Assembly: GCA_027492635.1 (NCBI GenBank) | Contig: JAPUEH010000001.1 | Location: forward strand, 88,266-132,672 | Reading direction: 5' to 3' | DNA from: Candidatus Saccharimonadota bacterium | Lineage (GTDB): Bacteria > Patescibacteriota > Saccharimonadia > Saccharimonadales > Saccharimonadaceae | Length of the DNA: 44,407 bases | Part shown: positions 34,176 to 43,338 of the stretch, one piece after another | How the letters are laid out: each line of letters begins with the position of its first letter | How positions within the stretch are numbered: the first letter of the stretch is position 1 | The notes under the pieces: generated by a model | What the model was told of the DNA's origin: nothing | What the model saw: only the letters and a program-made list of their open reading frames with translations | Database searches by the model: none | Made by a program: the position numbers and the translations under genes

Positions 34176-36163
34176 ATCAGAAAAGAGCAGTAGCGTTTGC
34201 TATAAATGACGGATATATTTCTCATCTAGAAGTAGCGCTATTTTCATTGCTCAAAAACAATCAAAATAGCGATTTCAATATATATGTTCTTTCGGATGAT
34301 CTGAAGCAAGCAAACATAAGAAAGCTTGAAAGGATTTGTGACGATCAAAAAAATGCATATATCACAGTCATCAAGCCGCAAGACGGGGTATTTACAAGCC
34401 TGAAGGTAAACGAGCATTTTTCAAAAGATATGTATTCGCGGTACCTACTCCCCGAGCTACTACCCCATGAAAAAAAGGTGCTCTATCTGGATGCGGATAT
34501 ATTAGTAACAGATGATATATCGGAGCTATACGATACGCAGCTGTCAGATATGAGCCTTGCAGCAATTAAAGACATGGGTATTCAGCGGCCGCAGTTCACT
34601 GAATATATGGATTCGCTAGGTCTAGACGGGCAGAATTATTACAATTCAGGTGTCTTACTGATGAATCTAGATAAGATGCGAAAAAATAATACTGTCATAG
34701 CATTAATCGAAACAACCAAGAAATTTGATAATAGGCTGCGTCATCCGGATCAAGACGTGATCAACATTGTGTTTAAGGGTGATATTCAAGAAGTATCAAG
34801 CATATGGAATTTTCAAGACGAAGATAGAAGAATTGAATTGCATCCGCTAGATGACGTGAAGATCGTTCACTATACGACAAACAGTAAGCCTTGGAACACG
34901 CCAAATATTGCACGAGGATACAATAGATCGGCTCATCAGTTGTATGAGCAGTACGAGTACGAATATTATGTTGCGCTCGGCTATACCAGGAAGGTCTCGG
35001 TTATTATACCGATCTACAATACTAAGCAGGAATATATACACGAGTGTATAAGTAGCATCTTGGACCAGGTGTATCGTAATCTAGAAGCCGTAATCGTAGA
35101 TGATGGATCGGACAGGAGAACTGCCGAATATCTCGATAACTTGGCAAAAAAAGATGATCGCATAAAAGTACTGCATAAGAAAAATGCCGGTACAAATCAG
35201 GCTCGAAAAACTGGGTTTATAGAGTCTACTGGAGAATATGTCCTGTTTATGGATGGCGATGATAAAGTGTCGCCAAATATGGTCCTCAAGCTATTCAGGT
35301 CATGTTTGAACAATAGCTCCGACATGGCTGTCTGCGAGTACTGGAGCGAGTATGACACTGAGTCTGTCAGCGCATTTTTGTATGAAGACAGCTTGGTTAT
35401 TGGTAGAGATAATATCTCACGCTGTAGGTATATGGGGTTTCCTGGGGTGCGTCTGGCCGGCGTCGTATGGGCGAAACTATATAAACGAGCCGTAGTTGAG
35501 AAGATAGATTGGGAATTTTCGAACTATGCCTTAGTAGAAGATGAATTTATGAACCTACAGATATTTGCATATACAGAACGTGTCTCACTGGTACGAGATC
35601 AACTCTATTTTTATAGGCAGCAAGTTGCAACGAGTAAAGAGTCGAACTACCCTACTTACAATAAGTTTGATGGAAAAAATATTCCAATGATTCAGACTGC
35701 GGGTGATCTATATGAAAAATCTAAGGTTTTTTATGACAAACATGGCATTCAATATGATGATGGTGAGTTGGCTCTTAATTATGTTGCTATTTTGCACAAG
35801 CACATAAGTAAGCTCATGGATTGCGATGGCTTCAATGATGATAATAGGCAGAGTTTAGCGAAGCAAAAAGAAGAGCATTTTGCGCATGTATATGAGGCGC
35901 TAGACAGTGAATACTACAAGTTGATGGCAGTAATATTGCTTAACGTACCAGACTATATCGGTGACTATACAAAACTGATTCAGGCCTATGAATCCGAAAA
36001 AAGTATATTGCTATCTGATGTGGCAATGCTTCGTGGTGAAAATGCCAGTCTTCGCAAGGAGAATGGGGATTTCCTTGGTGTAAAACGATCTGCTCGATTG
36101 TTTGCGGGTAATATAAAGCGCAAAGTACGTCTTCGCACAAGGCTACGCAATCTACGTCACTAG
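34172..36163 (+). CDS. GT8-GT2 fusion glycosyltransferase
   Basis: The 663-residue product begins with a GT8 domain (about 5-255): LDADI with the DxD at D107-D109, NSGVLLMNL near 158-166 and DQDVIN near 193. A GT2 domain follows (about 273-500): VSVIIPIYNT, VDDGSDR, and MDGDD near 360-364. A coiled coil (about 615-640) and a basic tail GVKRSARLFAGNIKRKVR end the protein. GT8 enzymes are retaining and GT2 enzymes inverting, so the fusion probably makes two different linkages. It overlaps the upstream gene by 4 bases and is the last gene of the exporter operon. Confidence 0.9.
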   Translation: MNQKRAVAFAINDGYISHLEVALFSLLKNNQNSDFNIYVLSDDLKQANIRKLERICDDQKNAYITVIKPQDGVFTSLKVNEHFSKDMYSRYLLPELLPHEKKVLYLDADILVTDDISELYDTQLSDMSLAAIKDMGIQRPQFTEYMDSLGLDGQNYYNSGVLLMNLDKMRKNNTVIALIETTKKFDNRLRHPDQDVINIVFKGDIQEVSSIWNFQDEDRRIELHPLDDVKIVHYTTNSKPWNTPNIARGYNRSAHQLYEQYEYEYYVALGYTRKVSVIIPIYNTKQEYIHECISSILDQVYRNLEAVIVDDGSDRRTAEYLDNLAKKDDRIKVLHKKNAGTNQARKTGFIESTGEYVLFMDGDDKVSPNMVLKLFRSCLNNSSDMAVCEYWSEYDTESVSAFLYEDSLVIGRDNISRCRYMGFPGVRLAGVVWAKLYKRAVVEKIDWEFSNYALVEDEFMNLQIFAYTERVSLVRDQLYFYRQQVATSKESNYPTYNKFDGKNIPMIQTAGDLYEKSKVFYDKHGIQYDDGELALNYVAILHKHISKLMDCDGFNDDNRQSLAKQKEEHFAHVYEALDSEYYKLMAVILLNVPDYIGDYTKLIQAYESEKSILLSDVAMLRGENASLRKENGDFLGVKRSARLFAGNIKRKVRLRTRLRNLRH

Positions 36164-36172
36164 GCCTTTGGT

Positions 36173-37810
36173 TTATTTTAGCTCCACAGTAACCGTAGGG
36201 GATTTACAGGCAGACCAGTAGAGAGTGCCACCCTGAAACTCTTGTTTGATATCATTATAACCTCCACATTTACCACCCGTGTTGGTCTCGCGAGAGATAG
36301 GATAACCGAGTCTTCCGCTTTCCCATCCAAGCTCTGCATATTTATTATCTATCGCCCCTGCGTGTATATCAAATGTACCACTTTCTGGTGAAGAATATAT
36401 CTTACCGCCATCAAACCGCATCCAACAACCGCTATTTTTAATGTTACAGGACATACTATTTGCAGGTAGACCAAGATATCCATTGTATTCACCTGCCGTA
36501 GAGTATGTTGCGGCAAATGTGCTTGACATGTCCATCGCTGCTGACCCCGGTCTCCAGTACATATTGCCGCCTTGAAACTTCTGATATGCACCGTCCTTTG
36601 CCCTTGCTTCGCTAGATGTAGGGAATCCTAGGTATCCACTCTCATGGCCAAGTTGCGAATACCTACTAAACATTGCACCGAGGCGTATTCCTTGTGTGCT
36701 AGTGGGGGCAGTCCAGTATATTTGCCCACCTTCGAATGTCTGGTACACACCTTTTCCTGGAATAGATATCTCGTCTGACCTCGGGTAGCCCAGATAGCCA
36801 CCTTCGTAGCCGTTACTGGCATAGTAATTATCTACCGACCCAGACCTGATAGTCCACGCTCCAGTGTTTCTATGCCAGTATATCTTGCCATTCTGGAAGC
36901 TCTGGTAAATTCCTCCGTTGCCAGCTTGGCGAATACTACTTGTAGGCTCTCCGAGCCAAGAGGATTTGCCTCCGAGAGTATTGTATTTCGCGACTATTTC
37001 CGAAGCACCAGGTTGCTGAGTGCTCCCAAACCAGTCGGTGAAAAGTGCCCAGAAGTTTCGATTACCGTATGCACCACACGAATCCCCTGTGCCGTAGCCA
37101 GCATTGAGCGCTGACTGATTTGGTTGGTAGGGTGTGTAGCGGTAAAGGGCTGAAGTAGCGCGATTTTGGATGTGAACTATCGATCCTCCGCATGCTGTGT
37201 TGGGGTTGTATTGCACATAAGTGTTACCGACTGGATAATTGCTCCAGCCACCATTAAGTACATTTCTAAATAGATTTGCTGCTTGCTGTAACTGGTTTTC
37301 AAGCCCAAAATACTGCGCGTCACATGGTGCGGTATCAGGACATGCGTAGCCCGTTGCGCTTCTATATTGAATATGATTTGGCCACGTGTCGGTCACAAGC
37401 CCCTGTTCTTTTTCGAGTAGTATAATAAGTACTTGTGGATTAATACTGTAATCTTGTGCGACTTGCCAAATTATTTGGGCAGCAGATTTACCGTTAAATG
37501 TGTCTTTTGCCATACACACAAATCGACCATCTCTAATGGTGTATTGTAAATGCGGATACCATGCTGCCATATGAACATTGGTGTTGTTGCAGGAGTTTTT
37601 ACTATCAAGAAATGCTTGAATTTGCTGTACGTTCATAGTGTTTTTGTTAGCCATGACAAAGTCAGACATTATGTTGCCAGCTTCAAACTTACTGTTATCC
37701 GCTGCGCGACCTGTCTGTTGGCTTATGTAACTAATGGCCGTAACGATAAACACAGCGACTACAGCTAGTATGATAAAGGGGGTCTTTTTGTATTTATCGC
37801 GTATAACCAT
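36173..37810 (-). CDS. Secreted LGFP-repeat protein with lysozyme-like N-terminal domain
   Basis: The 545-residue product has a signal or anchor helix at about 11-30. Residues about 45-265 form a Cys-containing domain with a lysozyme-like segment (INPQVLIILLEKEQGLVTD, with candidate catalytic Glu) and the conserved sequence YTPYQPNQSAL then FWALFTDWFG, a combination well known from secreted Actinobacteria proteins. The rest consists of LGFP repeats (LGYPRSDE, LGFPTSSE, LGLPANS, LGYPISRE and a first divergent LGEPTSS) each followed by YQxFxGGxIYW. LGFP repeats are thought to bind actinobacterial cell walls. It may bind or cut the wall of a host. It lies 2 bases downstream of its partner gene and converges with the glycosyltransferase operon. 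Confidence 0.85.
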   Translation of the reverse strand: MVIRDKYKKTPFIILAVVAVFIVTAISYISQQTGRAADNSKFEAGNIMSDFVMANKNTMNVQQIQAFLDSKNSCNNTNVHMAAWYPHLQYTIRDGRFVCMAKDTFNGKSAAQIIWQVAQDYSINPQVLIILLEKEQGLVTDTWPNHIQYRSATGYACPDTAPCDAQYFGLENQLQQAANLFRNVLNGGWSNYPVGNTYVQYNPNTACGGSIVHIQNRATSALYRYTPYQPNQSALNAGYGTGDSCGAYGNRNFWALFTDWFGSTQQPGASEIVAKYNTLGGKSSWLGEPTSSIRQAGNGGIYQSFQNGKIYWHRNTGAWTIRSGSVDNYYASNGYEGGYLGYPRSDEISIPGKGVYQTFEGGQIYWTAPTSTQGIRLGAMFSRYSQLGHESGYLGFPTSSEARAKDGAYQKFQGGNMYWRPGSAAMDMSSTFAATYSTAGEYNGYLGLPANSMSCNIKNSGCWMRFDGGKIYSSPESGTFDIHAGAIDNKYAELGWESGRLGYPISRETNTGGKCGGYNDIKQEFQGGTLYWSACKSPTVTVELK

Positions 37811-37812
37811 GG

Positions 37813-38388
37813 CTATATTTGTACATTCCCACTTAGTTTTCCACTTTGGCTACCGCTGCTGATTGCGATTGATATATTCCAGCTACCGCTACCTATTTCA
37901 GAGACGGGTATATCAAAACCTTCACAAGTGGACGATGAGGGGTTTGGTACTATGTTGCTGCTTTTTGTAATGTTTTTTGAGCTGCTTGAAAGGGTGAGTT
38001 GGCAGGTCCCGGTACTAAGTGATTGGTTGATGGATGTACGGATAACGAGATTTTGTCCGACAACTGCACTATAAGTGATAACACCAGATAAAGAATCCGA
38101 GGAATTGATATCTTCGCCTTCATATTGCGGTTGCGCTTCTTTTTCTTTTTCGCGTGATTCCGGCTGAGTATGATTTGCGCGAGATGATGTAGTGCCGGAG
38201 CTTGTCGATGTATCCGATTTATTATGGTCTGAGTTTTGCTTCGTAGTTTGATCGGCAGGCTTTGAACTGTGTTCTTGTGGTTGTGATTTATGCAACCAAA
38301 AATATCCACAAGCCAAAACTACACCTAATACAACAATGATACAGGCGGCTATTATTGGTTTTTTGTTTGTTTTTTTCTGCAATCTCAT
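37813..38388 (-). CDS. Hypothetical anchored protein upstream of the LGFP protein
   Basis: The 191-residue product has a basic N-terminus, a membrane helix at about 12-32, a Ser/Thr/Gln/Glu-rich linker (about 33-95) and a C-terminal domain of about 95 residues that looks like an all-beta immunoglobulin-like fold with two Cys (in GTCQL and STCEG). No named family. The stop is 2 bases before the start of the LGFP gene, so both are probably made together and displayed on the surface. Confidence 0.7.
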   Translation of the reverse strand: MRLQKKTNKKPIIAACIIVVLGVVLACGYFWLHKSQPQEHSSKPADQTTKQNSDHNKSDTSTSSGTTSSRANHTQPESREKEKEAQPQYEGEDINSSDSLSGVITYSAVVGQNLVIRTSINQSLSTGTCQLTLSSSSKNITKSSNIVPNPSSSTCEGFDIPVSEIGSGSWNISIAISSGSQSGKLSGNVQI

Positions 38389-38564
38389 ATGTGGTGGTTG
38401 AGCTTAATTATACTGTCGCTAGTTATTATAACATAAGTAGTATTGAGTTGGCTAGGTATTGTCTTGATTATTGGCTAGTATGTGGCATTTGTTGAGTAGT
38501 TTCAGTATAATAACTAATACTAAACGGGCGTAATGGACTGTGGAAAATATGAGATTGTATAAAT
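38389..38564. promoter_or_regulatory. Divergent intergenic region
   Basis: A 176-bp AT-rich gap between the leftward anchored-protein gene and the rightward GT2 gene. A TATAAT lies at 38506-38511 on the + strand, without a clear -35. No RNA gene is visible. Confidence 0.35.
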
Positions 38565-39554
38565 ATGTCAGACAATAAAACTCCGCTTGTATCAATTATA
38601 ATCACGAATTACAATTATGCGCGCTATATCGGCGAGACTATAGAGAGTGCACTTGCGCAAACGTATGGCAATATTGAGATTATTGTTATTGATGATGGGT
38701 CGCAAGATGGTAGTGATAGGGTGATATCAAAGTATTCTAAGAAGTACAATGAAATTAACTACATCAAGCAAAAAAATCAAGGCGTGGTTGCATCACGTAA
38801 TCTAGGAATAGAGGAGGCAAAAGGAGCCTATATTGTATTTTTGGACGGTGACGATAGACTCCCCGAAGATTATATAGAAGAAACACTTAAAGTTGCTGTA
38901 AATGATGGTATAGACGTGGTCTATACAGATTTTGAACGTTTCGGTGAAGATGATAGTAAGAGTAATTTTTGTGAGTATGACAAGAGAAAACTGAGAGATA
39001 AAAACTACATTCATGCAAGCTCTCTAATTAGAAGGGGGGCAATAGGTGATATCAGGTTTGATGAGAATCTAAGCGGTTTATCTCATGAGGACTGGGATTT
39101 TATCTTAAATCTGTCATATAAGGGTTTAAAATTTAAAAAAACAGATAAAACATGGCTGCTATATCGAGCACATAACTTATCGAGAAGTGTGACTAATAGT
39201 GAGTACGCCTTAAAAGCTGTTAAGTCATATTTTTACATACTAGATAAATATAGAACTAAATATCCTGGCACAATGGAGATTACCGAAGAGTCAGAGGTGG
39301 TAGAGGCATGGCGGCTAGCAGATGAAAGGCGTGAAATTATAGCTGGCCAAACGAAGCTCATTGATGATCAGCGGCAGCATATTATTGAGCAGCAAAAGTA
39401 TATTAAAAATCTTGAAAGTCAGATTACCGAACTCACGGCAACAATAGATAATATCGTCAGCTCGCGTCGTTATAAAATCGCATCCGCCACTGGCAATGCA
39501 GTTCATAAGGTTGCGCGACTACCGAAAAAAATCAAGAAGCACGTTAGTAAATAA
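38565..39554 (+). CDS. GT2 glycosyltransferase with C-terminal coiled coil
   Basis: The 329-residue product has a GT-A domain at about 8-215 with VSIIITNYNYARYIGE, VIDDGSQDGS, LDGDD and HEDWDF, the last being the catalytic-base region. A predicted coiled coil at about 245-300 (QTKLIDDQRQHIIEQQKYI) and a basic amphipathic tail (KVARLPKKIKKHVSK) follow, resembling the coiled-coil-plus-basic-tail endings of the 32343 and 34172 products. It likely works on the same surface glycan. Confidence 0.9.
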   Translation: MSDNKTPLVSIIITNYNYARYIGETIESALAQTYGNIEIIVIDDGSQDGSDRVISKYSKKYNEINYIKQKNQGVVASRNLGIEEAKGAYIVFLDGDDRLPEDYIEETLKVAVNDGIDVVYTDFERFGEDDSKSNFCEYDKRKLRDKNYIHASSLIRRGAIGDIRFDENLSGLSHEDWDFILNLSYKGLKFKKTDKTWLLYRAHNLSRSVTNSEYALKAVKSYFYILDKYRTKYPGTMEITEESEVVEAWRLADERREIIAGQTKLIDDQRQHIIEQQKYIKNLESQITELTATIDNIVSSRRYKIASATGNAVHKVARLPKKIKKHVSK

Positions 39555-39603
39555 ACCAAGATGATATCTGCACAAGTGAATCGTTATACGAAAACTGTAA
39601 AAA

Positions 39604-39612
39604 TGGTATAAT
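39604..39612 (+). promoter_or_regulatory. Extended -10 promoter
   Basis: TGGTATAAT at 39604-39612, a perfect -10 hexamer with the TGn extension. The ATG at 39622 comes 9 bases later, so the transcript would have almost no leader. Confidence 0.6.
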
Positions 39613-39621
39613 TATCCCTAT

Positions 39622-41808
39622 ATGAAGCGAGCCACGAGGTTGACCCAAAAAAGTTTAGATATCGTAAAAAGCGAAGGGGTTCTCGGTTTTTCAAAAAAGG
39701 CAGCAAAATACGCCTATCGTAAGAAATTCCCCGAAAAAGTAAAAAGAAAATCGGGCGACATACTGTTTATCAATGGTTGCGCACTACCTCACCCTGCAAG
39801 ATACCGGGTGTCGCATCAGCTTGAGCAGCTTCGATCTGCAGGTATTGCGACAGATGAGGTGTTTTTTGAGCAGCTCGATATGTCATATCTTAAATACTAT
39901 AGAGGCTTCGTATTTTACAGGTGTCCTGTGACAGATACGGTACGAGATTTTATACAAGAAGCCAGAAAGCGTAACAAAACATGCTTTTTTGACGTAGATG
40001 ATTTGGTGATCGACACAAAATATACAGATACGATAAAGTTTATCGCCAATATGTCGACCACTGACAAGCGACTCTATGATGACGGTGTGAATAGAATGAA
40101 AGAAACGTTAGAGATGTGCGACTATGGTATAACATCTACTGGTGTATTGGGTGAAGAGTTGTCGCATTATGTAGAAGAAGTATATGTAAATAGAAATGTT
40201 GCTTCGGATGAAATGGTGTACCACTCGTTGAAAGCAGTTGAGGATTATACAAAGAGTGACGGCACGTTTACCATCGGGTATTTTAGCGGTAGTATTACAC
40301 ATAATGATGATTTCAAGATTGTACTACCAGCTATTGTGCGATTGTTTAAGAAATATAACAATGTGCGCCTTAAGGTAGGGGGTATTCTCGACTTACCGCC
40401 AGAGCTGGAGAAATATGCAGATAGAATTACTGCTACTGGCTTTATAGACTGGAGGGAATTGCCTGCCGAAATTGTGAAATGTGACGTCAATATTGCACCC
40501 ATGGAAGATACGCTGTTTAATAGAGCAAAATCGGAAAATAAATGGCTTGAAGCCGCCCTGGTGGGTGTGCCTACAATTGCAACTGACACGGGTGCATTTC
40601 ACGATATTGTTGAACATCACAAGGACGGCGTTTTGGTGGATAACGGTAAGTGGTACGAAGGCCTGGAGGATATGTTGCTTGACAAGGAGCAAACGGCCAC
40701 TATAGGCTGTACTGCGCAAAAAAAAGCAATCAAGCTACATACCACTGTAGGTACATGTAGAGGCATTGCAGATTTTATTATGTCGAAGGTGGCGCCCAAT
40801 ATTGCGTTTGTATTGCCAACGTCGGATATATCTGGCGGAGTGAATGTTATCGTGAAGCATGCCGATATTTTGATGCGTAATGGTTGGGACGTGACGCTTA
40901 TTGACTCTATAGATCATCCTGCCTTGCGTACTGCACAGAAAAGCTATAATTACCGACTGGAACTCCCTGGCTACAATATGTTTATCCATCACCAGACGGA
41001 GATGAAGACGCAGTACGATGTAATGGTTGCGACACTCTGGACCACCCTAAAGGTGATAAAAAACTATCCAAACGTAAAACGAAGAATGTATCTCGTACAG
41101 GGCTTTGAAACAGATTTTTATCAGTGGGGGTCGGGCGAGATAAAGTTTGACGCCAACGCAACATACTCCGATAGGACTGGAGTTGAATATATTACGATTT
41201 CGCCGTGGTGTCAGAGGTGGCTAGATGAGTCATATGGTAAAAAAGCAAAGTATGCTCCAAACGGTATCAACCTGGCTATCTATCCTTTTCACGAGCGTGA
41301 TATGAAAGACCGTATCAAGATATTGGTAGAGGGTGACAGTCATACAAAAACAAAAAACACAGATGAAGCTTTTAGGGTTATACAAAATCTAGATAAGGAT
41401 AATTACCATATCTCATACTTGTCGTATCACAAAGACCCCAAGGACTGGTATAGGGTTGATGAGTTTTATAATCGCATACCTCCAGAGGAAGTGGGTCAGG
41501 TGTACGCAAGTTGTGATATTTTGATTAAAACAAGTCTACTTGAAAGCTTTTCGTATCCGCCGCTGGAGATGATGGCAACTGGTGGATTTGTGGTGGTGAT
41601 CCCAAACGATGGCAATATGGAATATTTGAAGGATGAAGATAACTGTCTAATGTTTGAGTCTGGTGATGAAGACAAGGCGCTTGCAAATATCGAGCGTATC
41701 GCGACAGATGACAAGCTTCGCAAAAAACTGACAAAAAACGGTCGACAGACGGCCCTTGGCTATGACTGGAAAAATCTAGAGCAAGAAGTTCTTAGTCTTT
41801 ATGCCTAA
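39622..41808 (+). CDS. Double GT-B glycosyltransferase
   Basis: The 728-residue product appears to contain two GT-B units. After a basic N-terminal segment (1-45) the first unit (about 46-395) has FDVDDLV, IGYFSGSITHNDDF and a donor-site region ENKWLEAALVGVPTIATD. The second (about 396-728) has FVLPTSDISGGVNVI at its start, similar to WsaF-like rhamnosyltransferases, and the motif SLLESFSYPPLEMMATGG near 640 with the GT4 acidic pair. It probably transfers two sugars in sequence on a surface polysaccharide. It converges with the DUF2142 gene, 14 bases apart. Confidence 0.87.
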   Translation: MKRATRLTQKSLDIVKSEGVLGFSKKAAKYAYRKKFPEKVKRKSGDILFINGCALPHPARYRVSHQLEQLRSAGIATDEVFFEQLDMSYLKYYRGFVFYRCPVTDTVRDFIQEARKRNKTCFFDVDDLVIDTKYTDTIKFIANMSTTDKRLYDDGVNRMKETLEMCDYGITSTGVLGEELSHYVEEVYVNRNVASDEMVYHSLKAVEDYTKSDGTFTIGYFSGSITHNDDFKIVLPAIVRLFKKYNNVRLKVGGILDLPPELEKYADRITATGFIDWRELPAEIVKCDVNIAPMEDTLFNRAKSENKWLEAALVGVPTIATDTGAFHDIVEHHKDGVLVDNGKWYEGLEDMLLDKEQTATIGCTAQKKAIKLHTTVGTCRGIADFIMSKVAPNIAFVLPTSDISGGVNVIVKHADILMRNGWDVTLIDSIDHPALRTAQKSYNYRLELPGYNMFIHHQTEMKTQYDVMVATLWTTLKVIKNYPNVKRRMYLVQGFETDFYQWGSGEIKFDANATYSDRTGVEYITISPWCQRWLDESYGKKAKYAPNGINLAIYPFHERDMKDRIKILVEGDSHTKTKNTDEAFRVIQNLDKDNYHISYLSYHKDPKDWYRVDEFYNRIPPEEVGQVYASCDILIKTSLLESFSYPPLEMMATGGFVVVIPNDGNMEYLKDEDNCLMFESGDEDKALANIERIATDDKLRKKLTKNGRQTALGYDWKNLEQEVLSLYA

Positions 41809-41822
41809 TGGAGCGATAGCTG

Positions 41823-43211
41823 CTAGGTATAAAAAGTGTTGATTGTTTGCGCAACATAGAATAGAAGCGACGATACGCTAATAAATGAGATGATATAAAG
41901 CGGTATAGCGGCGGGCTTTGCTTCTATCTTTATCCATCTGCGTAGATATACGGCGATAGGTACAAGTGCGACAAGCGCGGCTGTGAAGTAACGACCCTGT
42001 ACGCCATCCGCATAAAATGCACCAACACCGAGACGTATTGGCAAAATAGCCCAAGCTGAATACAGAGCAATAGTGATAGCAGTAACTAATAGTATGAGGC
42101 TCGTGGCGCTGAGCAGTGCAAATATCTTTATGTTGCCAAGAATAACGCGGCGTTCGCTCATAGTGGGATAGAAAAGCGCGATTAACAGCCCAACAAACTG
42201 AGCGAATACAATAAACGTTGGTAGATGATAGCGAAAGGCGGAGAATTCACCAACAATACCCCGAATCAGTAGGTCACCGTAGCCTATTGTAGGATTAATG
42301 TAGGTGTTATACGCAATGAGGAAGAATCTCAAAGGGTCATTAAAAAGAGGGTTTTCGGGGCTGTCCGAATAAAAAAGCATAGACCCTAGAAATTTGTACG
42401 CGATAATCACAGTGGCAGCTCCAGCAAAAAGAATAGCACCTATAGCAAGCCACTTCCGGATGTTAAACGGAAGATCAAAGCGAACATCGTTTTTCTTGAA
42501 TAGCTTACTAGGCAGTGCTGCAAGAGGCAAGAGTAGTACAAGGTTTGTTTGTTTTGTGAGTGCGAGCATAACAGACAAGAGTAGCAGCGTGATAAACTGG
42601 TTTCTCGATAGCTTTTTTGACTGTACAAAGAGATTGATTATGTATGCAAGTGTTGCCATGACGATAACATTATTAATAGTATCGGCAGACAACGATCCAG
42701 CAGTATGAATCATGAGTGGGAATACCGCAATCACAAAATATGCCCACTTGCCAATCACGACAAATCGTATAATAAAGAAGATTGCAGCAGCATAAAACAT
42801 AACGTTTGCTAGTCGCCCAAACAACACCAGAAGGTCGGGTGATCCATTGACTGCTTTGGCAGCTATAATACCAGCGGCTTGGGGTAGGTGCATTGTGGGG
42901 GCGTAGCCTGCTGCGCTACCACATCCTTTTGTCGATGTATCTTGATAGTTTATCGGTTGACTACTGCTAGTAGGGATAACTTCTGGTGATGAGCCTGCTT
43001 CTTTGAATATACTTTGAGGAAACACACATGTCTTACCTGACAGCTTGCCTTCGGATAGTGCATAGGCTTTGAGGAAGTGCGCTCCTTCGTCGTTGACTGT
43101 CATTTGCGGCACGATAAAAGCCGAAATGCCGCCAAATACGAGGATAAGCAGAAGTGCTAGATATTCTGGTGTTACGAGAAGTTTTTTTAACTTGTTGAGC
43201 TGTTGTCGCAT
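41823..43211 (-). CDS. DUF2142 polytopic membrane protein, possible GT-C glycosyltransferase
   Basis: The 462-residue product has about 11-12 membrane helices. The first external loop has VPQMTVNDEGAHFLKAYALSEG, in which the DE pair sits where GT-C enzymes carry their catalytic acidic residues. This arrangement and the length fit DUF2142. Such proteins are found in surface-glycan loci and may use polyprenyl-phosphate sugars, which would fit the nearby DPM1-like GT2 and GtrA. TATAAT on its strand at 43227-43222 lies 10 bases before the ATG. Confidence 0.85.
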   Translation of the reverse strand: MRQQLNKLKKLLVTPEYLALLLILVFGGISAFIVPQMTVNDEGAHFLKAYALSEGKLSGKTCVFPQSIFKEAGSSPEVIPTSSSQPINYQDTSTKGCGSAAGYAPTMHLPQAAGIIAAKAVNGSPDLLVLFGRLANVMFYAAAIFFIIRFVVIGKWAYFVIAVFPLMIHTAGSLSADTINNVIVMATLAYIINLFVQSKKLSRNQFITLLLLSVMLALTKQTNLVLLLPLAALPSKLFKKNDVRFDLPFNIRKWLAIGAILFAGAATVIIAYKFLGSMLFYSDSPENPLFNDPLRFFLIAYNTYINPTIGYGDLLIRGIVGEFSAFRYHLPTFIVFAQFVGLLIALFYPTMSERRVILGNIKIFALLSATSLILLVTAITIALYSAWAILPIRLGVGAFYADGVQGRYFTAALVALVPIAVYLRRWIKIEAKPAAIPLYIISFISVSSLLFYVAQTINTFYT

Positions 43212-43221
43212 GGTATGGTCT

Positions 43222-43251
43222 ATTATATAGCACCTATGGGGCTATTGTCAT
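43222..43251 (-). promoter_or_regulatory. Candidate promoter of the DUF2142 gene
   Basis: ATGACA (43251-43246), an 18-base spacer and TATAAT (43227-43222) on the - strand. The ATG at 43211 follows after 10 bases, a near-leaderless layout. Confidence 0.5.
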
Positions 43252-43338
43252 CGATTGTTGGACGTATGATTATAGTAACCAGTGTATAATTGGGATAGTA
43301 GGTGTAAATAAATAAGCAGGGAGCTTGGTGTAAATAGT

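Noticed and set aside
36300-37000. The repeated pattern as a DNA repeat or CRISPR-like array
   Set aside because: The periodicity comes from protein LGFP repeats with divergent DNA, not from identical DNA repeats and spacers.
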